DNA from: Acinetobacter sp. HY1485
GTDB lineage: Bacteria > Pseudomonadota > Gammaproteobacteria > Pseudomonadales > Moraxellaceae
NCBI RefSeq assembly: GCF_027568475.1
Contig: NZ_JANKZG010000001.1
Span: 248,001 to 312,000 of the forward strand
Length of the DNA: 64,000 nucleotides
Direction of reading: 5' to 3'
Below the pieces are notes generated by a model. That model searched no databases. It saw only the letters and a program-made list of their open reading frames with translations, and had not been told where the DNA came from. Each line of letters opens with the position of its first letter. The stretch's first letter is position 1. The position numbers and the translations under genes were made by a program. This document shows positions 27,837 to 37,900 of the stretch, piece by piece.

Positions 27837-30365
27837 ATGTCACAAGAAACTGTATATTTAAAAGATTATAAAAAACCTTCTTTTTTGGTCGATTCTGTTT
27901 ATCTAGATATCCAAGTTCATCAAGATCATACCATTGTTGATGCTGTGCTTGAAATGACACGTCAAACTGCAGGTGAGCTTGTATTATTGGGGCGTGATTT
28001 AGAATTAAAACATATCACATTAAATGGTACGTTATTAAATGAGCAAGACTATCAGCTTGATAGCGAACAGCTTGTGATTCATAACGCGCCTGAACAGATC
28101 AAACTACAAACGCAAGTAGTGATTCATCCTGAAACGAACACTATGCTAGAAGGGTTATATCAGGCAGGTGATTTATTTGTAACCCAAAATGAACCTGAGG
28201 GTTTCCGTAAAATTACCTTTTATCCAGACCGTCCTGATGTATTATCTGTATTTACCACACGTGTAGAGGCAGATAAAAAATATCCTGTTTTATTGGCAAA
28301 CGGTAACTTGCTAGAAAAAGGCGATTTGGATAATGGTCGTCATTATGCCATTTGGCAAGATCCAACTAAAAAACCAAGTTATTTATTTGCATGTGTGATT
28401 GGGGACTTAGCTGTTCTTAAAGATCGTTATGTAACGTCTGAAGGGCGTGATGTAGCGCTTGAGATTTATGCAATTGAAAAAGACATTCCAAAATGTAAAA
28501 TTGCTATGCAAGCGCTTAAACATTCGATGCGTTGGGATGAAGAGCACTACGGGCGTCCATACGATCTTGATAACTATATGATTGTGGCAGTCAGCCAATT
28601 TAATATGGGGGCAATGGAAAACAAAGGGTTAAACATTTTTAATACCTCTTGTGTGTTGGCTGATGAAGAATACACCACAGATGCAGCAATTATGCGTGTT
28701 CAATCTGTAATTGCACATGAATATTTCCACAATTGGACGGGTAACCGTATTACATGCCGTGATTGGTTCCAATTGTGTTTAAAAGAAGGCTTAACGGTTT
28801 TCCGTGATCAATCTTTTTCTGAAGATTTACAATCTGCTGCCGTACAGCGTATTGATGATGTGTCGGTACTTAAAGCACATCAATTCCCTGAAGATGCAGG
28901 ACCATTATCGCACCCACCACGCCCAGACCATTTTGTTGAGATTAATAATTTCTATACGGCAACAGTGTACGAAAAAGGTGCAGAAATTAACCGTATGATG
29001 GCAACATTATTAGGTAAAGAAAAATATCGTTTAGGTACAGACGAATATTTTAGCCGCCATGATGGACAAGCCGTAACAGTAGAAGATTGGATTAACGCAC
29101 TTTCGGCAGGTTCGGGCACAGACTTGAGTGCATTTTTACGTTGGTATAATCAACCAGGTACGCCAAAACTTGAGGTGACTAGCGAATATGTTGATGGTAA
29201 ATATTCACTCACATTTAAACAATCATTAAAAGCGAATAACAAATATCCAAACTTACAGGCGTTGCCAATTCCTGTTGCATTTGCATTGTTTGACCCACTC
29301 ACAGGGCAAGAAATTAACAGCGATGTATATTTGTTTGACCAAGAACAAGCAACAATTTCGTTTGATGTTGTCCAAAAACCAGTTGTGTCGCTACTGCGTA
29401 ATTTTTCTGCACCTGTCAATTTAGAGTTTGATTATTCTGATGATGAACTTGCATTTTTAATTGAACACGAAACCAATGGCTTTAACCAATGGCAAGCAAC
29501 TCAAACTTTGTTAGAGCGTATCTTACTTAAAGACCATGCTGTAACGCCGTACATTAACGCACTTAAACGCACGTTACCGAATATGGTTAAACAAGATCCA
29601 TTATTGGCTTCTCGTTTATTAGATGTACCAAGTGAAGGGTATTTAGGTAGCCGTATTGATGAAAATTACGAACCTGAGATCATCCAAGAAAAGCGTAACG
29701 CACTTTTGTCTGCTTTAGCACGTGAGATGGGCAGTTTTTGGAAAGAAACATACCAAGCATTAGACCCTGCTTTACAAAATGAATTTTCGCAGGCAATGGG
29801 TGAGCGTGCACTTAAAAATATTATGCTGACCAATATGGCACGTCAGGGTGATACAGCTGTATTTGATTTAGCGTACCAACAATACCGTAGCACCAATAAT
29901 ATGTCTGAGCGTTTAGGGGCATTTAAGGTGTTAGTATGGAATGATGCACCACAAGCCCAAGAAGTGATTGAAGATTTCTATAATCGCTTTAAGGATGAGC
30001 CACTGTCATTAGACCAGTGGTTTATGTTACAAGCTGCACAACCAAACGCAACAGCACAAACCATTCAACAGCTTACACAGCACTCAGATTATGATTTAGG
30101 TACACCAAACCGTATTCGTGCGGTAAGTGGGGGCTTAAATAGTAATCCTGTGAATACATGGAGTTTTGGTGTTCAGCATTTTATTGATTTAGCGATGTAT
30201 CTTGATGAGAAGAATCCAATTGTGGGTTCGCGTCTGTTACAAGTACTTTCACGTTGGTACACCTTAGCTGAACCAAAACGTACAGAAGTCAAAAATGCAC
30301 TGACACAATTACAGCCTAAGTCTAAAAATGTAAGTGAAACACTCAATAGTATGCTTGCTGTATAA
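27837..30365 (+). CDS. pepN: Aminopeptidase N
   Basis: PepN is a broad-specificity M1-family zinc aminopeptidase that clears cytoplasmic peptides. The 842-aa length is near the family norm. The exopeptidase motif GAMENKGLN and the zinc motif HEYFH (His294, His298) followed by NWTGNR are intact; the third ligand is the Glu in LKEGLTVFRD. The family start is recognisable in YLKDYKKPSF. It is monocistronic with its own terminator. Confidence 0.97.
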   Translation: MSQETVYLKDYKKPSFLVDSVYLDIQVHQDHTIVDAVLEMTRQTAGELVLLGRDLELKHITLNGTLLNEQDYQLDSEQLVIHNAPEQIKLQTQVVIHPETNTMLEGLYQAGDLFVTQNEPEGFRKITFYPDRPDVLSVFTTRVEADKKYPVLLANGNLLEKGDLDNGRHYAIWQDPTKKPSYLFACVIGDLAVLKDRYVTSEGRDVALEIYAIEKDIPKCKIAMQALKHSMRWDEEHYGRPYDLDNYMIVAVSQFNMGAMENKGLNIFNTSCVLADEEYTTDAAIMRVQSVIAHEYFHNWTGNRITCRDWFQLCLKEGLTVFRDQSFSEDLQSAAVQRIDDVSVLKAHQFPEDAGPLSHPPRPDHFVEINNFYTATVYEKGAEINRMMATLLGKEKYRLGTDEYFSRHDGQAVTVEDWINALSAGSGTDLSAFLRWYNQPGTPKLEVTSEYVDGKYSLTFKQSLKANNKYPNLQALPIPVAFALFDPLTGQEINSDVYLFDQEQATISFDVVQKPVVSLLRNFSAPVNLEFDYSDDELAFLIEHETNGFNQWQATQTLLERILLKDHAVTPYINALKRTLPNMVKQDPLLASRLLDVPSEGYLGSRIDENYEPEIIQEKRNALLSALAREMGSFWKETYQALDPALQNEFSQAMGERALKNIMLTNMARQGDTAVFDLAYQQYRSTNNMSERLGAFKVLVWNDAPQAQEVIEDFYNRFKDEPLSLDQWFMLQAAQPNATAQTIQQLTQHSDYDLGTPNRIRAVSGGLNSNPVNTWSFGVQHFIDLAMYLDEKNPIVGSRLLQVLSRWYTLAEPKRTEVKNALTQLQPKSKNVSETLNSMLAV

Positions 30366-30372
30366 CACATAA

Positions 30373-30400
30373 AACCCACTCCTTTGAGTGGGTTTTTTTA
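30373..30400 (+). terminator. Rho-independent terminator of pepN
   Basis: AACCCACTC (30373-30381) pairs with GAGTGGGTT (30386-30394) around CTTT, then Ts. It ends twelve bases before the next start codon. Confidence 0.9.
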
Positions 30401-30412
30401 TGGAGAACAACA

Positions 30413-30934
30413 ATGACAGCTTCTCGGGTACACTCAAAATCTTTTGATTATTCTTTAGATTTTAAAACAGTCAATTTTAGAGAACATCCTGAACTTTATA
30501 AGATTGGTAAAGGTGAACAGGGTGTTTTATTGGTTGAACCTTACAAATCTGAAATTTTGCCATATTGGCGTTTTGCCGATGAAGAAAAAGCAACACAAAG
30601 TAGCGAAAAGATTTATGCATTATTTTTAGAATACTTAAAAAATGATGATTTTGTGGGTGCAGACATGGCACGTAAATTTTTACAAATGGGTTACACGCGT
30701 GCTCGCCGTTATGCCAACCATAAAGGAGGTAAAAAATATAAAGGTGCTGTACCTGATGATAAAAAAGGATTAAGTGGTGCACATGGTAGAGAAGAACTAC
30801 CACGTTCTGAAGAAGACCCAGTTAAAGCGAAAGCAGCCAAAATTTTTAAACTAAAATGGGACGAAGCAAAACAAAACTTGGATTATATGAAGCAAATGCA
30901 AGAATTTAAAATAAAGTACCCTGTGGAGAAATAG
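30413..30934 (+). CDS. DUF4385 family protein
   Basis: A 173-aa protein matching the DUF4385 family in its blocks LLVEPYKSEILPYWRF and ADMARKFLQMGYTRARRYAN, with the lysine- and glycine-rich KGGKKYK after them. No function is established for the family. It has no signal peptide or membrane segment and is rich in basic residues. It has a GGAGAA ribosome site right after the pepN terminator. Its last bases overlap the decayed 3' end of the convergent SRAP remnant. Confidence 0.85.
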   Translation: MTASRVHSKSFDYSLDFKTVNFREHPELYKIGKGEQGVLLVEPYKSEILPYWRFADEEKATQSSEKIYALFLEYLKNDDFVGADMARKFLQMGYTRARRYANHKGGKKYKGAVPDDKKGLSGAHGREELPRSEEDPVKAKAAKIFKLKWDEAKQNLDYMKQMQEFKIKYPVEK

Positions 30935-31424
30935 TTTTTAGTCTTGGCATTGGCGCTGTTAAATCAAGAAAGAACTGAGGTGCTTGTTGTGATGCACAGT
31001 TTAACCAATACTGTTCAGGGATTTAACAGACCGTTTTGTACTTGCGGTTGATGAAACTGTTGCATAAACGCATGTTTTTGCGCATCTGAACGAACTTGCT
31101 CTGATTTTATTTGCGTATTTTCTAAAAACTTCCCATCGTTCAGCTTTGTCATAAAAATATCAGCGGCAATGGGTGCAAACTAATTTTATATATAAAGCTT
31201 GGCTTTTGATCAACTGATTCAGTTCGAGCATTATATGTATGTCGTGTGATTTTTAGGTCTTCTGCCCAAGGCGGCACAAGACCAAATTTAACACAGCGCC
31301 ACTGTATAGATTGCCCATCACTAAATACTAAAGGACAATCATCGCCTGGATAAACATCATCTTTGGTTACAGGTGGGTTTAATCCTAAAACAGGACGCCG
31401 TGTCGGCTTAAAATTAGCACACAT
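30906..31424 (-). pseudogene. Broken SRAP (YedK/HMCES-type) gene
   Basis: The intact 5' part encodes MCANFKPTRRPVLG with catalytic Cys2 and the NARTES motif (Asn65, Glu69). This is the start of a SRAP protein, which forms a thiazolidine link to abasic sites in single-stranded DNA. After QKPSF the sequence jumps: the middle of the domain, including the segment with the second active-site Glu, is deleted, and the frame stops at 31149. C-terminal fragments persist downstream in two other frames: HAFMQQFHQPQ, then EQYWLNCASQQAPQFFLDL up to a stop near 30906. So at least one deletion and two frameshifts are present. The start codon overlaps the tal stop by one base, indicating it was once an operon partner. 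Confidence 0.85.
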
Positions 31425-32404
31425 TAAAGTTTTAAATCACCACTTAAACCAAATGATTGGCGTAAAAGGGTACTTAGTTGCTCTCTTGCTTTGATAAAGC
31501 CATCAATTCCACTTTGTAATAATTGAAATGCCATCAAGTCATCTTCTAACTGCGTTTTAAATACAATTTCTTGGATAGCATGGGGCTGTTTAGTACTAGG
31601 ATTTGGTTGTACGAGTTGTGGCTCAACGTTGTGTTGCTCTTGTTCTAGCTTTTCAAGTAAAGCAGGTGCAACGGTGAGTAAATCACAACCTGCAAGGGCT
31701 AAAACTTGCTCTACACTACGAAAACTTGCACCCATAATTTCAGTTTTGATGCCATTGGCTTTATAGTAATCATAGATTGCTTTAACGGAGTTAACCCCTG
31801 GGTCTTTTTCAATTGGGTAGCTTTGTACTTGTTCTGCTTTTTTGTACCAATCTAAAATACGCCCTACAAAAGGTGAGACCAAAGTAACTTTTGCATCTGC
31901 GCATGCTTTTGCTTGATGTAAGCCAAATAAAAGTGTGAGATTACAGTGTATACCTTCTGCTTCTAATACTTTAGCTGCCTGAATACCTTCCCATGTAGAA
32001 GCAATTTTAATTAAGATGCGGTCAGATTCAATACCATAGCCTTTGTAAAGTGCAAGTAACTCTTTTGCTTTTTTAATGGTTGCCTCAGTATCATAAGACA
32101 AACTCGCATCGACTTCTGTAGATACACGCCCTTCAATAAGTTTAAGAATTTCTACACCAAATTTTACAGTCAAAATATCAATTGTACGCTCAACTAAAGT
32201 ATCTGAGGTATAACCTTCTTGTTTTGCTTGTTGATATGCAGCTTCGATAAGTTCACGGCTTTCAGGCTGTTCTGCTGCTGCTGTAATTAAAGATGGGTTA
32301 GTAGTAGCATCTTGTGGACGAAATTTTGCAATTGCAGATAAGTCGCTTGTATCTGCAACAATCGTACTATGTGATTTTAATTGAGAAAGGGCAGATTGCG
32401 TCAT
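31424..32404 (-). CDS. tal: Transaldolase
   Basis: Transaldolase moves dihydroxyacetone units between sugar phosphates in the pentose phosphate pathway. The 326-aa protein has the Schiff-base lysine Lys133 in ILIKIASTWEG and the N-terminal VADTSDL segment with its catalytic Asp. Further family blocks are DATTNPSLI, TLLFGLHQA and VSPFVGRILDW. Length and motifs fit the TalB-type enzyme. The SRAP remnant starts on its stop codon (TAATG). It is probably transcribed from its own promoter just upstream. Confidence 0.97.
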   Translation of the reverse strand: MTQSALSQLKSHSTIVADTSDLSAIAKFRPQDATTNPSLITAAAEQPESRELIEAAYQQAKQEGYTSDTLVERTIDILTVKFGVEILKLIEGRVSTEVDASLSYDTEATIKKAKELLALYKGYGIESDRILIKIASTWEGIQAAKVLEAEGIHCNLTLLFGLHQAKACADAKVTLVSPFVGRILDWYKKAEQVQSYPIEKDPGVNSVKAIYDYYKANGIKTEIMGASFRSVEQVLALAGCDLLTVAPALLEKLEQEQHNVEPQLVQPNPSTKQPHAIQEIVFKTQLEDDLMAFQLLQSGIDGFIKAREQLSTLLRQSFGLSGDLKL

Positions 32405-32465
32405 AAGAATTCTTCAAAATGTATAAAGATCATTTAGTTATAACATATCTTTTTGACAAATTTGT

Positions 32466-33356
32466 TTAAGATGCGCAACTTTTGGTGTGTCTTTGTTCTT
32501 TTGCATATCGAATTAAAAACTGACTGGCTAAACCTAATGCTTTTTCTTTACTCCATACTAAATCCACAAAATAATCAAACTTAGCTGTAAACTCTTGAAT
32601 ATCTAAAATTTTGAGTTGATGTACGGTATTTTGTAAAAATTCCATAGGTAAAAGCCCCCAACCGAGTTCTTTTTCAATTAAAGAAATGGCAAGGTGATAA
32701 TGATCTGTTCGCCAATAGTCATCTGAAAATAAAAGTTCAGGTTTGATATTACGATCTCGACTAGTCACAATGATTTGTCTTTCTTGACGCAGGTCTTCTG
32801 TACTCACTTTTGGTTTTTGTGCCAAAGGATGTGATTGACTTAAAACAGGCACTAAACTTTCTTGCAACAATTCAATAAAGCTTTCACGATGGTCTAACAT
32901 TTCACGCTCAAACATGAGTGCAAATTGTACGGAACCATTCATCAGCATTTTCATGGCATCTTCTTGTGGTGCTGAAAAAATATTAATTTGTAAAGTTGGA
33001 AATTCTTTTTCAATTGCTTGGATATAGTTAATCCAATGTGTATGAAGTAGTTCAGAGACCACCACAATATCTAAACTAGATTCTAAACCTTCACTTAATG
33101 CATGTGCATGTTGTTTCCATTGGTTAATTTCGACTAACAAATGATTTGTTTTTTCATAAAGTTGTTGGGCTTGTACCGTAGGTTTAGGCTCACGACCTAC
33201 ACGTTCAAAAAGTATTAGGTTTAAATCTAGCTCTAAATTTGAAATAGACATGCTCACAGCAGAAGGAACTTTACCCAAACGCCGTGCAGCTGCTGAAAAA
33301 GAACCAGTCTCTATGACTGTTTTAAAAATAATAAGCTGTTCTTGGTTAATATTCAT
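32466..33356 (-). CDS. LysR-family regulator, AceR-like
   Basis: A 296-aa LysR-type regulator: winged helix-turn-helix at residues 1-60 (FSAARRLGKVPSAVSMSI) and a C-terminal co-inducer domain (about 90-290). It is divergently transcribed from a PACE-family efflux gene across 98 bases, exactly as AceR and AceI are arranged in Acinetobacter baumannii, where AceR activates aceI in response to chlorhexidine. That regulatory link is inferred from position and family. The AT-rich intergenic region should contain its binding site. Confidence 0.82.
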   Translation of the reverse strand: MNINQEQLIIFKTVIETGSFSAAARRLGKVPSAVSMSISNLELDLNLILFERVGREPKPTVQAQQLYEKTNHLLVEINQWKQHAHALSEGLESSLDIVVVSELLHTHWINYIQAIEKEFPTLQINIFSAPQEDAMKMLMNGSVQFALMFEREMLDHRESFIELLQESLVPVLSQSHPLAQKPKVSTEDLRQERQIIVTSRDRNIKPELLFSDDYWRTDHYHLAISLIEKELGWGLLPMEFLQNTVHQLKILDIQEFTAKFDYFVDLVWSKEKALGLASQFLIRYAKEQRHTKSCAS

Positions 33357-33454
33357 CTATCAATTTTTCTGAAAGAATCTAACTTTATTAGTCAGAATTA
33401 TAAAAATATAATAAGTTTAATTCAAATATTCAAGGTTTTTTAAAGCGTGAGATC

Positions 33455-33892
33455 ATGTTGATCACAAAAAAAAGATTAATCCATGCCGTTGTATATGAAG
33501 CAATTCTATGGGTTTTAATTACTTATGGTATTAGTTACTTTTTTACTTTACCTTTTGAAGAAAGCGGTCTATTGATTTTTATCATGTGTTCGGTTTCTGT
33601 TGTTTGGAATATGATATTTAACGTATTGTATGAAAAAGCAGAAAAAAAATATAAATTTAAACGAACAGTTTTTTTCCGTATTTTACACGCAGTAGGTTTT
33701 GAAGGTGGTTTAATGATCATTACTGCACCAATGTTTGCTTATGCTTTAAATATGAGCTTACTTGATGCATTTTTACTAGATTTTGCGATTACAAATTGTA
33801 TTTTTGTTTATACGTTTATTTACCAATGGTGTTATGACAAAATTGATGCACGTTGGATGTTGTATCAACAAAATAAACAAAAATTTAGTTAA
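33455..33892 (+). CDS. PACE-family multidrug efflux transporter, AceI-like
   Basis: A 145-aa membrane protein with four predicted helices in two bacterial transmembrane pair domains. The family Glu15, essential in AceI proton coupling, is present in the first helix (AVVYEAILW). VSVVWNMIFN, RILHAVGFEGGL and CIFVYTFIYQWCYD match AceI closely. AceI-type pumps export chlorhexidine and some polyamines such as cadaverine; the substrate of this copy is not known. It is divergent from its likely LysR regulator and followed by a terminator. Confidence 0.9.
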   Translation: MLITKKRLIHAVVYEAILWVLITYGISYFFTLPFEESGLLIFIMCSVSVVWNMIFNVLYEKAEKKYKFKRTVFFRILHAVGFEGGLMIITAPMFAYALNMSLLDAFLLDFAITNCIFVYTFIYQWCYDKIDARWMLYQQNKQKFS

Positions 33893-33895
33893 ATA

Positions 33896-33922
33896 AAAAG
33901 CCACCTTAATGGGTGGTTTTTT
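33896..33922 (+). terminator. Rho-independent terminator of the aceI-like gene
   Basis: A short stem GCCACC/GGGTGG around TTAAT, flanked by A and T runs, immediately follows the stop codon. Confidence 0.8.
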
Positions 33923-33924
33923 AA

Positions 33925-34098
33925 TTTAAAACCATAGTTTTTGAAAATTATACAGATGTTTGGGATATAGCACCCATCACGAACAATCATACAGTACTAC
34001 TTTTACCAAATAGTTGGCTTATAAAGATAACTAAAAAATTGATTAAGTAGGGTATAGAGTTAAAACAAGGCTTTAGCTTAAGTTTAGAGGTTTTTATA
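33925..34098 (+). other. Gene-free stretch with a possible decayed coding fragment
   Basis: The 180 bases between the two terminators have no start codon or usable frame. One plus-strand frame nevertheless reads protein-like (EN YTDVWDIAPI, then LLLPNSWLIKIT) up to an in-frame TAG near 34048, and similar text follows (LKQGFSLSLEVF). It may be a remnant of a lost gene, or chance in AT-rich DNA. Confidence 0.2.
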
Positions 34099-34105
34099 CC
34101 GCCCA

Positions 34106-34135
34106 TAAAAAAGCCCCTCAAATGAGGGACTTTTT
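34106..34135 (-). terminator. Rho-independent terminator of ahpC
   Basis: On the minus strand AGTCCCTC pairs with GAGGGGCT around ATTT (one G-T pair), followed by a T run. It lies eleven bases after the ahpC stop codon. Confidence 0.88.
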
Positions 34136-34145
34136 CAAATCTAAA

Positions 34146-34709
34146 TTAGATTTTACCTACTAGGTCGATAGATGGTGCTAAAGTTGCGTCACCTTCTTTC
34201 CATTTAGCAGGGCATACTTGTCCTGGGTTGTTGTGTACATATTGAGCTGCTTTGATTTTACGAAGAAGCTCTTGTGCATCACGACCAATACCACCAGCAG
34301 TAATTTCTACCAGTTGGATTTTACCTTCTGGATCAACAACAAATGTACCACGATCAGCTAAACCAGCTTCTTCAATGAGTACTTCAAAGTTTTTAGCAAG
34401 TGTCCAAGTTGGATCGCCTACCATTGGGTATTCGATTTTCTTAATTTCTTCAGAAGTATCGTGCCATGCTTTATGTGTGAAATGCGTATCTGTAGATACT
34501 GCATAAATTTCTACACCTAATTTTTTAAATTCTGCATAGTTGTCTGCAAGATCACCTAATTCTGTTGGGCAAACAAATGTAAAGTCTGCTGGGTAGAAAA
34601 AGAATACTGACCATTTGCCTTTTAAATCAGCTTCTGTAACGTCAATGAATTGACCATTTTTATATGCTGTTGCTGCGAAAGGTTTTACTTCTGTATTAAT
34701 TAAGCTCAT
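34146..34709 (-). CDS. ahpC: Alkyl hydroperoxide reductase, peroxiredoxin subunit
   Basis: AhpC reduces hydrogen peroxide, organic peroxides and peroxynitrite. The 187-aa protein is a typical 2-Cys peroxiredoxin: peroxidatic Cys47 in DFTFVCPTE and resolving Cys166 in GQVCPAKW, with the C-terminal YF-type region replaced by the AhpC tail DLVGKI. AhpF, its usual reductase, is not in the window. The start MSLINTEV at 34709 was chosen; a GGAGAAT site lies eight bases before it and an extra ATG directly precedes it. The upstream region shows no OxyR site I can assert. Confidence 0.97.
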   Translation of the reverse strand: MSLINTEVKPFAATAYKNGQFIDVTEADLKGKWSVFFFYPADFTFVCPTELGDLADNYAEFKKLGVEIYAVSTDTHFTHKAWHDTSEEIKKIEYPMVGDPTWTLAKNFEVLIEEAGLADRGTFVVDPEGKIQLVEITAGGIGRDAQELLRKIKAAQYVHNNPGQVCPAKWKEGDATLAPSIDLVGKI

Positions 34710-34956
34710 CATATTCTCCATGATTGGGTGTTCGATGTTTACGAGATTTAGAATATAAAAAATTTCTTAATAGAGGAAATAGTATTTTTTAATGTTCAAA
34801 ATCGGAAAAACAAATTACACGTTTATACACGATGTATTTTTTTAAAATGGGGTATGAAACTTATTTTTCAAGAGAACTCCGAAAAATTATTCAGCTTTCT
34901 ATCAATGATAGAGTCGAGTAAAATAACGCTTTTATATATTTTAGAAAAGGTACTCA

Positions 34957-37900
34957 GTGCGAACTGATTTAGATACATGTGTTATGGCGCGTGATCGCCA
35001 TCGTTTAAATCGACTCAATAAACAATCTAAACAATATCAAGAACTTTTTGAAAAGTCGAATCATAAAGTCCGTGCACGTGTAAAACGTCTCCCAAATATA
35101 AAACTCAATCAAGACCTGCCTGTCACCCAATATGCAGATCGTTTAATTGAGGCAATTCAGCGTCATCAAATTATTATTGTGGCAGGCGAAACAGGTTCAG
35201 GTAAAACGACACAACTTCCTCAAATTGCCATGCTTGCAGGGCGTGGTTTAACGGGTATGATTGGACATACACAGCCACGGCGCCTTGCGGCACGTAGTGT
35301 ATCGCAACGTATTGCAGAGGAAGTTGGACAAAAACTTGGCGAAGCCATTGGTTTTAAAGTGCGTTTTAATGAACAAGGGTCTCAAGACTCTATTGTTCGT
35401 TTAATGACAGATGGTATTTTACTTGCAGAGCTTGCTCATGATCGTTTTTTAACAAAGTACGATACCATTATTATTGATGAAGCACATGAACGCTCACTCA
35501 ATATTGACTTTGTGATGGGTTACTTAAAACAGCTTGTTAAAAAACGTCCTGATCTTAAAGTCATTATTACTTCTGCAACGTTAGATGTAAATCGCTTTAG
35601 CCAATATTTTAATGATGCCCCTATCTTTGAAGTAGAAGGTCGGAGTTATCCTGTAGAAGTACGTTACCGACCTATCTCAGAGATGACAATTGGTGGTAGT
35701 GATGATGACGAATTCGATGATTTTGAAGAAAATCTACCGCGTGCAGTCGTAAGCGCCGTTGAAGAGTGTTTTGCTGATGCAGAAAGTTCAGGACATCCTG
35801 AACATGCCGATATTTTGGTGTTTGCCAGTACAGAGCAAGAAATTCGTGAGTTACAAGAAACATTGCATAAGTTTGGTCCTCGCCATACCGAAATTTTACC
35901 GTTGTATGCACGTTTAGCGTTATCAGAACAACAAAAAATCTTTAATCCGAGTGGGCGCGGTCGTCGTATCATTATTGCTACCAACGTTGCAGAAACGGCT
36001 TTAACAGTACCTAATATTCGTTATGTGATTGACAGTGGTTTTGCTCGTATCTCGCGTTACAGTTATCGCTCGCGTGTACAGCGTTTACCGATTGAAGCTA
36101 TTTCGCAAGCCGCTGCTAACCAGCGTAAAGGGCGTTGTGGGCGTATTGCTGCAGGTGTGTGTATTCGCTTGTACAGTGAAGAGGACTTTTTAAGCCGTCC
36201 TGAGTTTACCGAACCTGAAATTAAGCGTACCAATTTAGCTTCTGTGATTTTACAGATGCAAAGTTTAGGTTTAGGTAGTTTAGAAGCGTTTGATTTTATT
36301 GAGCCACCTGATCATCGTTTAGTGAATGATGGACGTAAACTTTTAATTGAGTTAGGTGCGTTAAGCGAGAAAAAAAGCGAGCTGACTAAAGTGGGTAAAA
36401 TGATGGCACATATGCCAATTGACCCACGTTTGGCGCGTATGATTATTGGTGGGGCACATTTTGGTGTTCTTAATGAAGCATTGGTGATTGTGAGTGCGTT
36501 AGCCGTACAAGATCCAAGAGAACGCCCTGCTGATAAACAAACCCAAGCAGACCAAAAACACGCTTTATTTAAAGAGGCAGATTCAGACTTTTTATTTTAT
36601 TTAAAACTTTGGGAAACGTTACAAACAAACCGTAAAGAATTGACAGAAAGCAAACGCCGTCAATTTGCACGTCAGCATTATTTGAGTTGGTTGCGTTTAC
36701 GTGAATGGGGGCAAACCCACAAGCAATTGGTTGAGCTAGCAGAAGGCTTAAAACTGTCGTTTAACGATAAACCTGCAAATTATGAAAATCTACACCGTGC
36801 ATTACTTACAGGTTTGCTGTCTTTTATTGCCAATAAAACCGATGAACGTAATGTCTATATGGCAGTACGTCAGCAAAAAGCACGTATTTTCCCTGCAAGT
36901 ACGTTACACAAAGGCAGTACGTCTTGGGTAATGGCGTTTGAGATGGTAGAAACCTCTCAAGTTTATTTACGTACACTTGCTAAGATAGAGCCTGAGTGGA
37001 TTTTACTTGCCGCGCGTGACTTATTAAAGTACCACTATTTTGAGCCACATTGGTCTAAAAAATCGGGCTTGGTGAATGCTTATGCACAAATTTCGTTATT
37101 TGGTTTAATTGTAGAGCCAAAACGTTTAATTAACTATGAAAAAGTAAACCATACCGAAGCACATGAAATTTTCTTACGAGATGCCCTAACAACAGGAAAT
37201 CTAGGCATTACACCGCCGTTCTTAAAGCATAATTTACTTAAGTTGCAAGAAGTGGAACGTGTAGAAGATAAATTACGCCGTCGTGATTTGGTGATAGATG
37301 AAGAAACTATTTATCAGTTTTATGATAGTAAAGTACCGCAAGAAATTGCGAGCCGACGTACGTTTGAAGATTGGCGCGCTACAGTAGAGCCAACAGATCC
37401 ACGTTTTTTATATATTGATGATGATGCTTTATGGTTAAATGATCGTCCAACCACGCAACAATTTCCTGATTATTTGCGTAATGGCGAATTGCGTTTAGCA
37501 ACAAAGTATCGCTTTGATCCAAGTCATGATGAAGACGGTGCAATTGTTAAAATTCCACTACAAGCGTTACCACAAGTGGATGAGAAAATGTGGTCTTGGG
37601 GAATTCCGGGATGGCGTTTTGAACTGATTGAAGCATTACTAAAAGCATTACCAAAAGATAAACGCCGTACGATTGTCCCGATTCCTGATACAGCACGAAA
37701 ACTACTACGAGGTGTAGATGCCACACATCTAAATCAACATATTTTTGAATATTTGGCATTTGCTTTACGTGGTGAACAAATTACACCGAATGATTTTTCT
37801 TTTGATCGTATAGATGCTTATCTGGTGCCTTTAATTAAGGTGGTTGATGAAAAGGGAAGACCAATTGAGCAGGGGCGTAGTCTTGATGAGTTAAAATCAC

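Noticed and set aside
31149-31424. An intact 91-aa SRAP-like protein
   Set aside because: It has the first third of the domain only; the last residues are out of frame with the family, and C-terminal fragments lie further along in other frames, so it was called a pseudogene.
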